DNA of 64,000 nucleotides from CALBPI01 sp942491885. GTDB lineage: Bacteria; Pseudomonadota; Gammaproteobacteria; Steroidobacterales; Woeseiaceae. The notes below the pieces were generated by a model. That model saw nothing but the letters and a program-made list of their open reading frames with translations, was not told the DNA's origin and did not search any database. Within the stretch, counting starts at the first letter, position 1, and every line of letters begins with the position of its first letter. Location of the stretch: positions 248,001 to 312,000 of the forward strand of contig CALOCQ010000003.1 of NCBI GenBank assembly GCA_942491885.1, in the 5' to 3' direction. This document shows positions 45,301 to 55,517 of this stretch, in pieces. The position numbers were made by a program, and so were the translations under genes.

Positions 45301-46624
45301 TCTCGTCGCGGTATCGCGTTCCGGTGAAGTCATTGTTTCCAACGACGCCGGTCGCGAGCGTGAGCGTTACAAGGTGCCTTACGGCGCGACCATTAACGTC
45401 GAGGATGGCGCCAGTGTCGATCCGGGCCAGGTCGTCGCTAACTGGGATCCGCATACCCACCCGGTTGTCACCGAGGTGAGTGGTGTTATCCGCTTCAAGG
45501 ACTTCGTGGATGGCGTGACTGTCAACGAGCAGGTCGACGAAATGACCGGGCTGAGCAACATCGTTATCGCCGATCAGAGCCAGCTCGGAAGTGCCGGTAA
45601 GGATCTGCGTCCGGTGGCGATGCTGGTTGACGAAGATGGCAATGAGCTGTTCTTCGCCAACACAGAGATCCCGGCTGTGTATGCGCTGCCTCCGGGCGCG
45701 ATCGTCACCCATGAAGACGGCGCGAAAGTGTCGGTCGGTGACATCATCGCGCGTATTCCGCAGGAATCATCGAAGACACGCGATATTACCGGTGGTCTGC
45801 CGCGCGTTGCCGATTTGTTCGAAGCCCGCAAGCCGAAAGAGTTTGCGATCATGGCGGAGCACACGGGTACGGTCAGTTTCGGTAAGGAAACCAAGGGTAA
45901 GCGTCGTCTGGTCATCACAATGGAAGACGGCGAGTCTTATGAAGAGCTGATTCCGAAGTGGCGCCACCTGAACGTGTTCGAAGGTGAGAAAGTCACACGC
46001 GGCGAGGTTATCGCTGATGGTGAGCCGAACCCGCACGATATCCTTCGTTTGCGGGGTGCCGCTTCGCTGGCAGACTACCTGGTTCGTGAGATTCAGGACG
46101 TTTACCGACTGCAGGGTGTGAAGATCAACGACAAGCACATCGAGGTGATCATTCGCCAGATGTTGCGCAAAGTGATCATTGCCAATGCCGGTGACACCAA
46201 CTACCTGCGCGGCGAGCAGGTCGACCGGGCGCGCGCCTACGAGGCTTGTGAGCAGATGCAGGCGGCCGGCAAAGAGGAGCCAACATATGACTCCGTATTG
46301 CTGGGTATCACCAAGGCATCACTGGCCACAGAGTCGTTCATTTCGGCGGCGTCGTTCCAGGAAACCACGCGGGTATTGACGGAGGCTGCGGTTCGCGGGC
46401 TGCGTGATGATCTGCGCGGACTGAAGGAAAACGTCATCGTTGGCCGGTTGATTCCGGCCGGTACCGGCTTTGCGCATCATTCAGAGCGTCGTCGTACGCG
46501 CGAGCAGGAGTTGGCGGATGAGCTGGCTGGCCTCGAGGCGGCTGCTGTGCAGGCAGAGGACGCGGCGGACGAGTCTGAGGCAATTGTCGAGGGTGATGAT
46601 GCGGTCGAAACGGACGCGGAATAG
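42395..46624 (+). CDS. rpoC: RNA polymerase subunit beta'
   Basis: 1409 residues. The catalytic loop NADFDGDQMAVHVP carries the three Mg-binding Asp. Zinc sites CLCGKYKR...CEKCG and CETRYGVCAQCYG are complete. The last 30 or so residues are acidic and Ala-rich, a lineage-specific tail. Confidence 0.99.
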   Translation: MKDLLRLFKSQTPDEDFDAIRIGLASPDMIRSWSFGEVKKPETINYRTFKPERDGLFCAKIFGPIKDYECLCGKYKRLKHRGVVCEKCGVEVTQTKVRRERMAHIDLASPVAHIWFLKSLPSRIGLMLDMTLREIERVLYFEAFVVVEPGLTPLERGQLMTDEGYLDAIEQYGDEFDARMGAEAVHEMLSTIELQTEVATVREEISATNSETKIKRLSKRLKLLESFIESGNKPEWMVMTVLPVLPPDLRPLVPLDGGRFATSDLNDLYRRVINRNNRLRRLLELNAPDIIVRNEKRMLQESVDALLDNGRRGRAITGTNKRPLKSLADMIKGKQGRFRQNLLGKRVDYSGRSVIVVGPTLKLHQCGLPKKMALELFKPFIFSKLQLRGEAATIKAAKRLVEREGPEVWDILEEVIREHPVMLNRAPTLHRLGIQAFEPVLIEGKAIQLHPLVCTAFNADFDGDQMAVHVPLSIEAQLEARALMMSSNNILSPANGDPIIVPSQDVVLGLYFMTRERIGAHGEGHVFSDVQEVHRAYEAGVCHLQARVKVRLKVATDDTDATSVSMVETTVGRALLSEILPAGLSFSLVNQDMTKKAISNVLNQCYRQVGLKESVVFADQLMYTGFRYATKSGVSIGVNDMVVPESKDGILGAAEAEVKEIQDQYASGLVTDGERYNKVVDIWSHTNDQVAKAMMDKLGTDEVTAADGSTVLQKSFNSIFMMADSGARGSAAQIRQLAGMRGLMAKPDGSIIETPITANFREGLDVLQYFISTHGARKGLADTALKTANSGYLTRRLVDVAQDLVVTDVDCGTSKGLVMMPLVEGGDVVQSLRDRVLGRTLAEPVLHPGTDKVAVDAGTLLEESTVQLLDDLQIDQLIVRSAITCETRYGVCAQCYGRDLARGHRIAIGEAVGVIAAQSIGEPGTQLTMRTFHIGGAASRSASVNSIEIKSKGQVRLSNIKTVKHHKGYLVAVSRSGEVIVSNDAGRERERYKVPYGATINVEDGASVDPGQVVANWDPHTHPVVTEVSGVIRFKDFVDGVTVNEQVDEMTGLSNIVIADQSQLGSAGKDLRPVAMLVDEDGNELFFANTEIPAVYALPPGAIVTHEDGAKVSVGDIIARIPQESSKTRDITGGLPRVADLFEARKPKEFAIMAEHTGTVSFGKETKGKRRLVITMEDGESYEELIPKWRHLNVFEGEKVTRGEVIADGEPNPHDILRLRGAASLADYLVREIQDVYRLQGVKINDKHIEVIIRQMLRKVIIANAGDTNYLRGEQVDRARAYEACEQMQAAGKEEPTYDSVLLGITKASLATESFISAASFQETTRVLTEAAVRGLRDDLRGLKENVIVGRLIPAGTGFAHHSERRRTREQELADELAGLEAAAVQAEDAADESEAIVEGDDAVETDAE

Positions 46625-46636
46625 GTAATTCGGGCA

Positions 46637-46660
46637 GGGCGGGCACACAGGTGCCCGCCC
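46637..46660 (+). other. Stable hairpin after rpoC
   Basis: A perfect 10-bp GC-rich stem (GGGCGGGCAC with GTGCCCGCCC) closes an ACAG loop, 13 bp after the rpoC stop. No T run follows, so it is either a Rho-independent terminator without a tail or a 3'-end stabiliser. Confidence 0.5.
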
Positions 46661-46689
46661 GGTCTGACCGTCGGGCGTCGAGGTTTCGC

Positions 46690-46719
46690 TTGACACTAAT
46701 AGGGGGCGATCCATAAAAT
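46690..46719 (+). promoter_or_regulatory. Promoter of the str operon (rpsL-rpsG-fusA-tuf)
   Basis: TTGACA (46690-46695), an 18-base spacer and TAAAAT (46714-46719). The start is about 200 bases before rpsL. The leader holds a hairpin GCACCGG...CCGGTGC (46737-46758). No coding sequence is seen between rpoC and rpsL. Confidence 0.7.
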
Positions 46720-46918
46720 GCCCGCCCTCACCAAAGCACCGGGCCAATAGCCGGTGCGGGCCGTGCGAAAGCCGGCAAATGTCCCTGATGCGGCGAAACG
46801 TCGCGAAACAGGGCTGGTAACAGGTTTTGAGATTGGGGTGCATTCCCTGATCTGGCAGCGTGCGCTCAGGCGTCTACGCTTTTTTGTGTTTGAAGAGTAG
46901 CTAAAAAAGAGAGGGCCA

Positions 46919-47293
46919 ATGGCCACTATCAATCAGCTTGTACGCAAGCCACGTTCTACGAAGCGTGAGAAAAGCAACGTTCCGGCGTTGGAAGCAAGCC
47001 CGCAGAAGCGTGGCGTTTGTACCCGCGTCTATACAACGACACCTAAGAAGCCGAACTCGGCTATGCGTAAGGTCGCACGTGTGCGCCTGACGAATGGCTA
47101 CGAAGTGACGAGCTACATCGGTGGTGAAGGGCACAACCTTCAGGAGCACTCGGTTGTGCTGATTCGCGGCGGTCGTGTGAAAGATCTGCCGGGTGTGCGC
47201 TATCACACCGTGCGCGGCACACTCGATTGTGCTGGCGTTGGTGATCGTCGTCAGGGCCGTTCCAAGTACGGCGCCAAGCGTCCCAAGGGTTAA
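46919..47293 (+). CDS. rpsL: 30S ribosomal protein S12
   Basis: 124 residues. TTPKKPNSAMRKVARVR carries the streptomycin-sensitive Lys, and VKDLPGVRYHTVRG the second one. S12 lies at the decoding centre. Confidence 0.98.
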   Translation: MATINQLVRKPRSTKREKSNVPALEASPQKRGVCTRVYTTTPKKPNSAMRKVARVRLTNGYEVTSYIGGEGHNLQEHSVVLIRGGRVKDLPGVRYHTVRGTLDCAGVGDRRQGRSKYGAKRPKG

Positions 47294-47366
47294 GTCAATT
47301 CAGGAGGTCGGCGAGTGCCGGCCGTAACAGTCGGCCGCCTGTAGCGGCCAAAACGAGATATTTGCT

Positions 47367-47846
47367 ATGTCGAGAAGAAACCAGGCACCGAAACGCAGCA
47401 TCCTGCCGGATCCGAAATACAAGAGCCAACTGCTCGCCAAGTTCATGAACATGGTCATGAATGACGGTAAGAAGTCGGTTGCGGAGCGCATCATCTATGG
47501 CGCGCTGAGCCGTATGAGCGAGCGTTCAGGCCAGGACGACCAGCAGTCGTTGGAGATGCTCGAACAAGCGTTGGAAAACGTCAAGCCTGCCGTCGAGGTC
47601 AAGTCGCGACGCGTTGGTGGTGCGACCTATCAGGTGCCTGTTGAGGTTCGTCCGCAACGTCGCCAGACGCTGGCAATGCGTTGGGTCATCGATGCGGCGC
47701 GCAAGCGCAGCGAGAAAACGATGGCGCATCGCCTCGCACATGAGTTACTTGAAGCAGCGGATAACCGCGGCTCAGCCGTCAAGAAGAAAGAAGACGTGCA
47801 CCGCATGGCGGAAGCGAACAAAGCCTTTTCGCACTATCGCTGGTAA
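47367..47846 (+). CDS. rpsG: 30S ribosomal protein S7
   Basis: 159 residues (MSRRNQAPKRSILPDPKYKS). It nucleates assembly of the 30S head. The 73-bp gap from rpsL holds GC-rich hairpin potential (GGCCG...CGGCC), at the place where S7 represses the E. coli str operon. Confidence 0.98.
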   Translation: MSRRNQAPKRSILPDPKYKSQLLAKFMNMVMNDGKKSVAERIIYGALSRMSERSGQDDQQSLEMLEQALENVKPAVEVKSRRVGGATYQVPVEVRPQRRQTLAMRWVIDAARKRSEKTMAHRLAHELLEAADNRGSAVKKKEDVHRMAEANKAFSHYRW

Positions 47847-47888
47847 GCGCAGCCCTTCTATTCAACCAGAATACAGAGGACTATTTCC

Positions 47889-49976
<2,088 letters not shown>

Positions 49977-50029
49977 TGTTTTTCGAAACGTTTTAATTCA
50001 CCCGTTTTACAGGACCGGAGAAGAGGTCG

Positions 50030-51221
50030 ATGTCAAAAGAGAAATTTCAAAGAACCAAACCGCACGTAAACGTAGGCACGATTGGCCACGTTGACCACGG
50101 CAAGACGACGCTGACAGCGGCGCTGACGAAGGTAATGGCGGAGAAGCACGGCGGTGAAGTTCGTGCCTATGACCAGATCGACAACGCTCCGGAAGAGCGT
50201 GCACGCGGCATCACGATTGCCACGGCGCACGTTGAGTACGAGAGCGACCTGCGCCACTACGCGCACGTTGACTGCCCGGGACACGCTGACTATGTGAAGA
50301 ACATGATCACCGGTGCGGCGCAGATGGACGGCGCGATCCTGGTAGTTAACGCTGCTGATGGCCCGATGCCACAGACGCGCGAGCACATCCTGCTGGCCCG
50401 TCAGGTTGGCGTGCCGTACATCGTTGTGTACATGAACAAAGCGGACATGGTCGACGATGAAGAGCTGTTAGAGCTGGTCGAGATGGAAATACGCGATCTG
50501 CTGTCTACCTACGAGTTCCCTGGCGACGACACACCGGTGATCACCGGTTCGGCGCTCAAGGCGTTCGAAGGCGACGAGTCAGAGATTGGCGTGCCGTCGA
50601 TCTACAAGCTGATCGAGGCGATGGACAGCTACATTCCGGAGCCGGAGCGTGCGATTGACGGCGACTTCCTGATGCCTGTGGAGGACGTGTTCTCGATCTC
50701 GGGTCGCGGCACGGTAGTGACCGGTCGTATCGAGCGTGGCATCGTCAACGTGGGTGATGAGATTGAGATCGTGGGTATCCACCCGACGACCAAGACCATC
50801 TGCACGGGCGTTGAGATGTTCAGAAAGCTGCTTGACCAGGGTCAGGCGGGCGACAACGTTGGCGTATTGCTGCGCGGCACCAAGCGTGACGAAGTCGAGC
50901 GCGGCCGAGGTACTGGCCAAGCCGGGTTCCATCACACCGCACACGAAGTTCGAGGCGGAAGTCTACATCCTGAACAAGGAAGAAGGCGGTCGTCATACAC
51001 CGTTCTTCAAAGGCTACCGTCCGCAGTTCTACTTCCGCACGACGGATGTAACGGGTGCGTGCGAGTTGCCGGAAGGCACCGAGATGGTAATGCCGGGCGA
51101 TAACGTACAGATGGTGGTCGAGCTGATAGCGCCGATCGCGATGGAAGACGGACTTCGCTTTGCGATTCGTGAAGGTGGCCGTACCGTAGGTGCGGGCGTC
51201 GTAGCGAAGATCCTCGAGTAA
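50030..51221 (+). pseudogene. tuf: Elongation factor Tu, second copy, frameshifted
   Basis: Reads as EF-Tu (GHVDHGKTTLT, DCPGHADY, NKADMVDD) through VERG, then loses frame. Relative to copy 1, an extra G at 50907 changes GGCCAGG to GGCCGAGG; the correct frame resumes one base later and runs to the normal stop at 51219-51221. The broken product would end at 51103 after 357 residues, lacking much of domain 3. It is either a real knock-out, tolerated because tuf copy 1 is intact, or a sequencing or assembly error in a near-identical repeat. The rest of the gene shows no decay, which argues for a recent change or an error. Confidence 0.93.
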
Positions 51222-51226
51222 ACACC

Positions 51227-51264
51227 GTCATTGCGAGGCGGGCGAAGCCCGCTGCGGCAATCTC
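51227..51264. repeat. REP-like palindrome after tuf copy 2
   Basis: Same as the element at 34239-34276: ATTGC/GCAAT outer and GCGGGC/GCCCGC inner arms. It lies inside the converted segment. Confidence 0.6.
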
Positions 51265-51343
51265 CTAACGCCGGGAAGGCGTGAAGAGAACGAAAGAGAA
51301 AGACAACGCGATTCACCCCATAGCAGGGCGGGCTGAGGAGGAT

Positions 51344-51405
51344 GGCCGGGTGGTTTTCAGGAATGGCTCACTTCGCTGCGCTTTACTTCCTGAAAACCAC
51401 CGGCC
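51344..51405 (+). other. Long hairpin A, copy 2
   Basis: Same as copy 1 but with one extra G in the 5' arm (51344-51363), which would bulge; the 3' arm is 51387-51405. The 23-base loop (51364-51386) is identical to copy 1. Confidence 0.8.
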
Positions 51406-51472
51406 ACCCTCGACCAGCTTCAACAACTGAGAAGGGTGTTACCGACAAGGTAGCTCCGCGAGTGTACTGAAA

Positions 51473-51552
51473 GCCCGATGGCTGCCAGTCCAATCACGGA
51501 AGTAAAGCGCAGCTTGCGAGCCATGGAGTGATTGGACTGGCAGGTATCGGGC
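51473..51552 (+). other. Long hairpin B, copy 2, with compensatory changes
   Basis: Arms 51473-51497 and 51528-51552 pair except at two adjacent positions. Compared with copy 1 the 5' arm differs at positions 4, 7, 13, 14, 17 and 18, and each change is matched in the 3' arm. The loop (51498-51527) keeps GGAAGTAAAGCG and GAGCCATGGA. It is 98 bp upstream of rpsJ. Confidence 0.82.
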
Positions 51553-51618
51553 GATCGGCGAAAGAAATAACGTCGGACTTCCAGAGACACGTATAGCGAA
51601 CAATTTGAATCAGGAATC

Positions 51619-51634
51619 GCCGGTCCGGACCGGC
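51619..51634 (+). promoter_or_regulatory. Perfect 16-bp palindrome before rpsJ
   Basis: GCCGGTCCGGACCGGC is fully self-complementary and ends 16 bases before the rpsJ start, just ahead of its GGGAAAG ribosome-binding site. As RNA it can form a 6-bp stem with a CCGG loop and could affect translation of rpsJ. Function is a guess. Confidence 0.35.
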
Positions 51635-51650
51635 ATAATGGGAAAGCAAC

Positions 51651-51965
51651 ATGGCAACTAACCAAAACATTCGTATTCGGCTGAAAGCTTTTGATCATCG
51701 TCTGATCGATACGTCAGCGCGTGAAATCGTCGATACGGCCAAGCGCACTGGTGCGACGGTCAAGGGCCCGGTGCCGCTGCCGACGAAAATGGAGCGTTTC
51801 ACGATCCTGATTTCGCCGCACGTCAACAAGGACGCGCGCGATCAGTACGAGCTGCGCACGCACAAGCGTTTGATGGATATCGTCGATCCGACCGATAAAA
51901 CCGTCGATGCGCTGATGAAGCTGGAGCTCCCGGCTGGCGTCGATGTGCAAATTAAGCTGAATTAG
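51651..51965 (+). CDS. rpsJ: 30S ribosomal protein S10 (NusE)
   Basis: 104 residues (IRIRLKAFDHRLIDTSAREI). It binds the 30S head and also NusB/NusG in antitermination. It follows tuf rather than leading a continuous S10 operon; a 449-bp gap with its own promoter separates it from rplC. Confidence 0.98.
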   Translation: MATNQNIRIRLKAFDHRLIDTSAREIVDTAKRTGATVKGPVPLPTKMERFTILISPHVNKDARDQYELRTHKRLMDIVDPTDKTVDALMKLELPAGVDVQIKLN

Positions 51966-51967
51966 TA

Positions 51968-51995
51968 TTGAAATACCCGCGACGCTCGTTATAAT
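51968..51995 (+). promoter_or_regulatory. Strong sigma-70 promoter between rpsJ and rplC
   Basis: TTGAAA (51968-51973), a 16-base spacer and the consensus TATAAT (51990-51995). It begins just after the rpsJ stop. The expected start is near 52002. It would drive the structured leader or small RNA that follows. Confidence 0.82.
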
Positions 51996-52001
51996 AGCGG
52001 G

Positions 52002-52115
52002 CTCGCATGGGGAAGGCCTGCGGATCGCTGCCATATAGAGCCGCGACCAAAAGGCCGGAAATCCCCATCGATACCAGGCGCCACCCAGTTAATGGCTAGG
52101 TGGCGCATCGTTTTT
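52002..52115 (+). ncRNA. Candidate structured leader or small RNA before rplC
   Basis: About 114 bases from the predicted start to the T run. Stem P1 pairs 52007-52013 with 52062-52068 (ATGGGGA/TCCCCAT); P2 pairs GGCCT (52015-52019) with AGGCC (52052-52056); P3 pairs GCGG (52020-52023) with CCGC (52041-52044). Terminator-like hairpin 52078-52106 follows. It may be an attenuator for rplC-rplD..., similar in role to the S10 leader controlled by L4, or an independent RNA. I do not recognise a known family. Confidence 0.5.
52078..52115 (+). terminator. Terminator-like hairpin in the rplC leader
   Basis: An 8-bp stem (GCGCCACC at 52078-52085 with GGTGGCGC at 52099-52106) is followed by ATCG and five T (52111-52115). 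The four-base gap before the T run makes it weaker than usual, which suits an attenuator. A second compact hairpin with a GCAA loop is at 52135-52168 (CGGGATG...CATCCCG), between it and rplC. Confidence 0.6.
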
Positions 52116-52339
52116 CAGGAAAGCCCCGAACTGCCGGGATGCGCCGCAAGGCGATCATCCCGACAGCGCAACGCGGCCTCAGGGAAAGCAACAACTGGCC
52201 CATTAAAGGCACTCAGGTATTGGTTCTCGTCCGGCGCCGCCATTTGGTGGGCTGTAGAACCGCACGCCGGGAGCGGCCGCTCACGAACCACCGGTAGGTA
52301 TCGGCAGGCGTGGTGATAGCGGCAGGCAGCACAGGTCAA

Positions 52340-52368
52340 TTGAAATCTGTGACTGATAGGATTTTATT
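52340..52368 (+). promoter_or_regulatory. Possible second promoter before rplC
   Basis: TTGAAA (52340-52345), a 17-base spacer and TTTATT (52363-52368), 46 bp before the rplC start. It would give a short leader that bypasses the structured RNA. The -10 match is modest. Confidence 0.35.
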
Positions 52369-52414
52369 GTTTTAGCGCTGACCAATCGAAGTCAGTGCAT
52401 AGGAAGTGAGTACA

Positions 52415-53071
52415 ATGACGATTGCTCTCGTTGGCCGCAAATGCGGCATGACGCGCGTTTTTACGGAAGACGGTGCTTCAGTGCCGGTCTCCGTCATTGA
52501 GGCGACCCCAAACCGGGTCACCCAGGTGAAGACCGTCGAAACCGATGGTTACCGCGCCGTTCAGGTTGCCTCAGGCAGCAAAAAATCCTCCCGCGTAAAC
52601 AAAGCGCTGGCCGGTCATTACGCCAAAGCGAAGACCGAAGCCGGTTCGCGTCTCGACGAGCTGCGTCTCGATGACGGCGAAGGCGATGACCTCGATGTCG
52701 GTAGCGAAGTTACCGTAAGTATTTTTGAGGTCGGCCAAATGGTTGACGTGATCGGTACGACTATAGGTAAAGGTTTCGCCGGTACCGTCAAGCGCCACAA
52801 CTTCAGCATGCAGGACGCCACCCACGGTAACTCGCTGTCGCATCGCGCGCCGGGTTCCATTGGTCAGAACCAGACTCCGGGTCGCGTGTTCAAGGGCAAG
52901 AAGATGTCCGGCCACATGGGTAACGTTCGTCGCACCGTGCAGAACCTTGAGGTTGTGCGCGTCGATGAAGAAAAGAATTTGATCCTGATCCGCGGTGCGG
53001 TTCCCGGCCATGCCGGCGGCAGCGTCATCGTGCGTCCGGCCGTTAAGGCGCGTAAAGGAGCATCTGCATAA
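52415..53071 (+). CDS. rplC: 50S ribosomal protein L3
   Basis: 218 residues from the ATG at 52415; a GTG at 52406 would sit inside the GGAAGTGAG ribosome-binding region. LVGRKCGMTRVF and KMSGHMGNVRRT are typical. Its stop overlaps the rplD start (TAATG). Confidence 0.97.
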   Translation: MTIALVGRKCGMTRVFTEDGASVPVSVIEATPNRVTQVKTVETDGYRAVQVASGSKKSSRVNKALAGHYAKAKTEAGSRLDELRLDDGEGDDLDVGSEVTVSIFEVGQMVDVIGTTIGKGFAGTVKRHNFSMQDATHGNSLSHRAPGSIGQNQTPGRVFKGKKMSGHMGNVRRTVQNLEVVRVDEEKNLILIRGAVPGHAGGSVIVRPAVKARKGASA

Positions 53072-53682
53072 TGACGATGAAACTCGATATCGCCGGTAAC
53101 GCCGGTAACGTTGAAGTCTCAGAGCAGGCGTTCGGCGCAACCTTCAATGAGCCATTGATCCATCAGGTTGTCACGGCCTGGTTGGCAGGTGCCCGCAGTG
53201 GCACCAAGCGCCAGAAGAATCGCACCGAAGTACGCGGCGGTGGGGTTAAGCCCTGGCGCCAGAAGGGCACCGGCCGCGCTCGCGCGGGCACGATCAGAAG
53301 CCCGATCTGGGTTGGCGGCGGTCGCACGTTTGCGGCACGTCCTCGCGACCATGGTCAAAAGGTTAACCGCAAGATGTACCGCGGCGCGCTGCGTTCGTTG
53401 TTCTCTGAGTTGTTACGTCAGGATCGCCTGGTGATTGTCGAGTCGATTGGTGTTGACGCGCCGAAGACCCGTGAACTGGCGGCCAAGCTCAAAGAGCTTG
53501 AGCTCAGCAATGTGCTTATCGTTAATGAGGCGTTCGACGAGAATCTCTACCTCGCGGCACGTAATTTGAAAGACGTCGGCATCATCGACGTGGCAGCCAT
53601 CGATCCGGTAACGCTTCTTCGTTTTGAGAAGGTCGTGATCACAGTTCCGGCGTTGAAGCTGGTTGAGGAGCGCTTGTCATGA
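53071..53682 (+). CDS. rplD: 50S ribosomal protein L4
   Basis: 203 residues; GGGVKPWRQKGTGRARAG loop that lines the exit tunnel. In E. coli L4 also represses the S10 operon through its leader; the leader before rplC is the natural place to look for such control here. Confidence 0.97.
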   Translation: MTMKLDIAGNAGNVEVSEQAFGATFNEPLIHQVVTAWLAGARSGTKRQKNRTEVRGGGVKPWRQKGTGRARAGTIRSPIWVGGGRTFAARPRDHGQKVNRKMYRGALRSLFSELLRQDRLVIVESIGVDAPKTRELAAKLKELELSNVLIVNEAFDENLYLAARNLKDVGIIDVAAIDPVTLLRFEKVVITVPALKLVEERLS

Positions 53683-53987
53683 GTCAGGCATTTCGTGAAG
53701 AGCGGTTGCTGACGGTCCTGCTGGGGCCTCACATTTCCGAGAAAAGCCATCTTGTTGCGGAGCGTTCCAATCAGGTGGCGTTCAAAGTTCGCACCGATGC
53801 GACCAAGTCCGAGATCAAGGCCGCTGTTGAGAAGCTGTTTGAAGTCAGCGTTGACGCCGTGACCGTCGTTAATCAGGCCGGCAAGATCAAACGTCGTGGT
53901 CGTGGTTTCGGTCGCCGCGCTTCGTTCAAGAAAGCCTACGTCAGCCTCGCGGCCGGCAGCGAAATCGATTTTGTGGGTGCTGAATAG
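53679..53987 (+). CDS. rplW: 50S ribosomal protein L23
   Basis: 102 residues, starts within the rplD stop (ATGA). Lies at the tunnel exit, binding SRP and trigger factor. Confidence 0.97.
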   Translation: MSQAFREERLLTVLLGPHISEKSHLVAERSNQVAFKVRTDATKSEIKAAVEKLFEVSVDAVTVVNQAGKIKRRGRGFGRRASFKKAYVSLAAGSEIDFVGAE

Positions 53988-54012
53988 CAGTCCCCCAGCC
54001 AGGTAGATCATC

Positions 54013-54843
54013 ATGTCATTGCAAAAAGCCAAGCCAACTTCTCCGGGTCGTCGTTTTACCGTCAAGGTCAACACGCCGGGCCTGCACAAAGGCAAGCCTC
54101 ACAGCGCGCTGGTTTCGAAGAAGTCTAAGAGCGGCGGTCGTAACAACACCGGTCGGATCACGGTCCGTCATCACGGTGGTGGTCACAAACAGCGCTATCG
54201 CATTATCGATTTCAAGCGTGACAAGACGGGTGTGCCGGGCGTTGTTGAGCGTCTTGAGTATGATCCGAACCGCAGCGCGCACATCGCGCTGGTGAAATAC
54301 GCGGACGGCGAGCGTCGCTACATTCTCGCGCCGAAGGGCGTCGAGGCCGGAACGCCGATCCAGTCCTCTGATGATGCGCCGATCAAGCCGGGGAACTGCC
54401 TGCCGCTGCGCAATATCCCGGTTGGTACGCAGGTGCACTGCGTGGAAATGAAGCCAGGCAAGGGTGCGCAGCTCGTGCGTTCTGCTGGTGGTGTCGCGCA
54501 GGTTGCTGCGCGTGAAGGTGTTTACGCGACGTTGCGCTTGCGTTCGGGTGAGATGCGCCGCATCCACACCGAGTGTCGTGCAACGATCGGCGAGGTTGGT
54601 CACGGCGAGCACAACTTGCGCAAATTGGGCAAGGCCGGCGCGAAGCGTTGGCGCGGTGTTCGTCCGACGGTCCGTGGTGTTGCCATGAACCCGGTTGATC
54701 ACCCGCACGGCGGTGGTGAAGGTCGTACTTCGGGCGGTCGTCACCCGGTGAGCCCATGGGGCACGCCGACCAAGGGTTACAAAACGCGGTCTAACAAGCG
54801 TACGGACAAGATGATTGTTCGTCGCCGTAAAGCTCGCAAATAA
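54013..54843 (+). CDS. rplB: 50S ribosomal protein L2
   Basis: 276 residues; GVAMNPVDHPHGGGEG carries the His near the peptidyl-transferase centre. Confidence 0.98.
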   Translation: MSLQKAKPTSPGRRFTVKVNTPGLHKGKPHSALVSKKSKSGGRNNTGRITVRHHGGGHKQRYRIIDFKRDKTGVPGVVERLEYDPNRSAHIALVKYADGERRYILAPKGVEAGTPIQSSDDAPIKPGNCLPLRNIPVGTQVHCVEMKPGKGAQLVRSAGGVAQVAAREGVYATLRLRSGEMRRIHTECRATIGEVGHGEHNLRKLGKAGAKRWRGVRPTVRGVAMNPVDHPHGGGEGRTSGGRHPVSPWGTPTKGYKTRSNKRTDKMIVRRRKARK

Positions 54844-54882
54844 CAATCGTTAGCCAACGATTATCAGATAGGAAGTAATAAC

Positions 54883-55158
54883 GTGCCTCGTTCATTAAAA
54901 AAAGGACCGTTCGTCGACAACCATCTCTCGAAGAAGGTTGAGAAGGCGGCTGCGGCCAATGATCGCCGCCCCATCAAAACCTGGTCACGCCGTTCTATGG
55001 TGCTGCCGGACATGGTTGGCCTGACGATCGCGATCCACAATGGTCGCCAGCACGTACCGGTGTTGATTTCAGAAAACATGGTTGGCCACAAGCTGGGCGA
55101 ATTCGCGATGACCCGTACATTCAAGGGTCACTCCGGCGATCGCAAGACGAAGCGCTAA
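54883..55158 (+). CDS. rpsS: 30S ribosomal protein S19
   Basis: 91 residues from a GTG start (PRSLKKGPFVDNHL), preceded by AGGAAG. Confidence 0.98.
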   Translation: MPRSLKKGPFVDNHLSKKVEKAAAANDRRPIKTWSRRSMVLPDMVGLTIAIHNGRQHVPVLISENMVGHKLGEFAMTRTFKGHSGDRKTKR

Positions 55159-55173
55159 GGTCAGGAGCAGAGC

Positions 55174-55506
55174 ATGCAAGTAGCAGCAAAATTGCGGTAC
55201 GCCCGCATCTCGCCGCAGAAATGCCGACTGGTCGCGGACATGATCCGTGGCAAGAGCGTGGACGAGGCGATCACGACGTTGTCGTTTATGCCCAAGAAGG
55301 GCGCGGGCATCCTGCGCAAGGTTCTTGAGTCAGCTATTGCGAACGCGGAACACAACCACGGCGCCGACATCGATGAGCTTCGAGTCGCGACGATCATGGT
55401 CGATGAGGCGCCGACGTTTCGTCGCTATCGCGCTCGCGCGAAGGGGCGCGGCACGCGGATCATCAAGAGAAACAGTCACATCACGATCCGCGTTGCGGAC
55501 GAGTAA
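55174..55506 (+). CDS. rplV: 50S ribosomal protein L22
   Basis: 110 residues; the tunnel beta-hairpin region RYRARAKGRGTRI is present. Confidence 0.98.
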   Translation: MQVAAKLRYARISPQKCRLVADMIRGKSVDEAITTLSFMPKKGAGILRKVLESAIANAEHNHGADIDELRVATIMVDEAPTFRRYRARAKGRGTRIIKRNSHITIRVADE

Positions 55507-55517
55507 GGCATAACGGT

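Larger units (their letters stand above)
50010..51322 (+). repeat. Duplicated segment, tuf copy 2 with flanks
   Basis: Partner of 33023-34334, one base longer. Besides the insertion there are only a few substitutions, including one Phe-to-Tyr change at the ATCTACAAG codon (near 50601) and some silent changes, for example near 50398-50418. Confidence 0.9.

Noticed and set aside
44642..45712. Minus-strand open frame of 356 codons inside rpoC
   Set aside because: Shadow of the highly biased rpoC codons; the + strand product is certain.
52092..52316. Small open frame in the rplC leader
   Set aside because: Begins in the loop of the terminator-like hairpin, lacks a ribosome-binding site and gives low-complexity sequence with no known domain.
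54016..54846. Long minus-strand open frame of 276 codons covering rplB
   Set aside because: It mirrors rplB codon for codon and has no family features; this is a by-product of GC-rich codon use.
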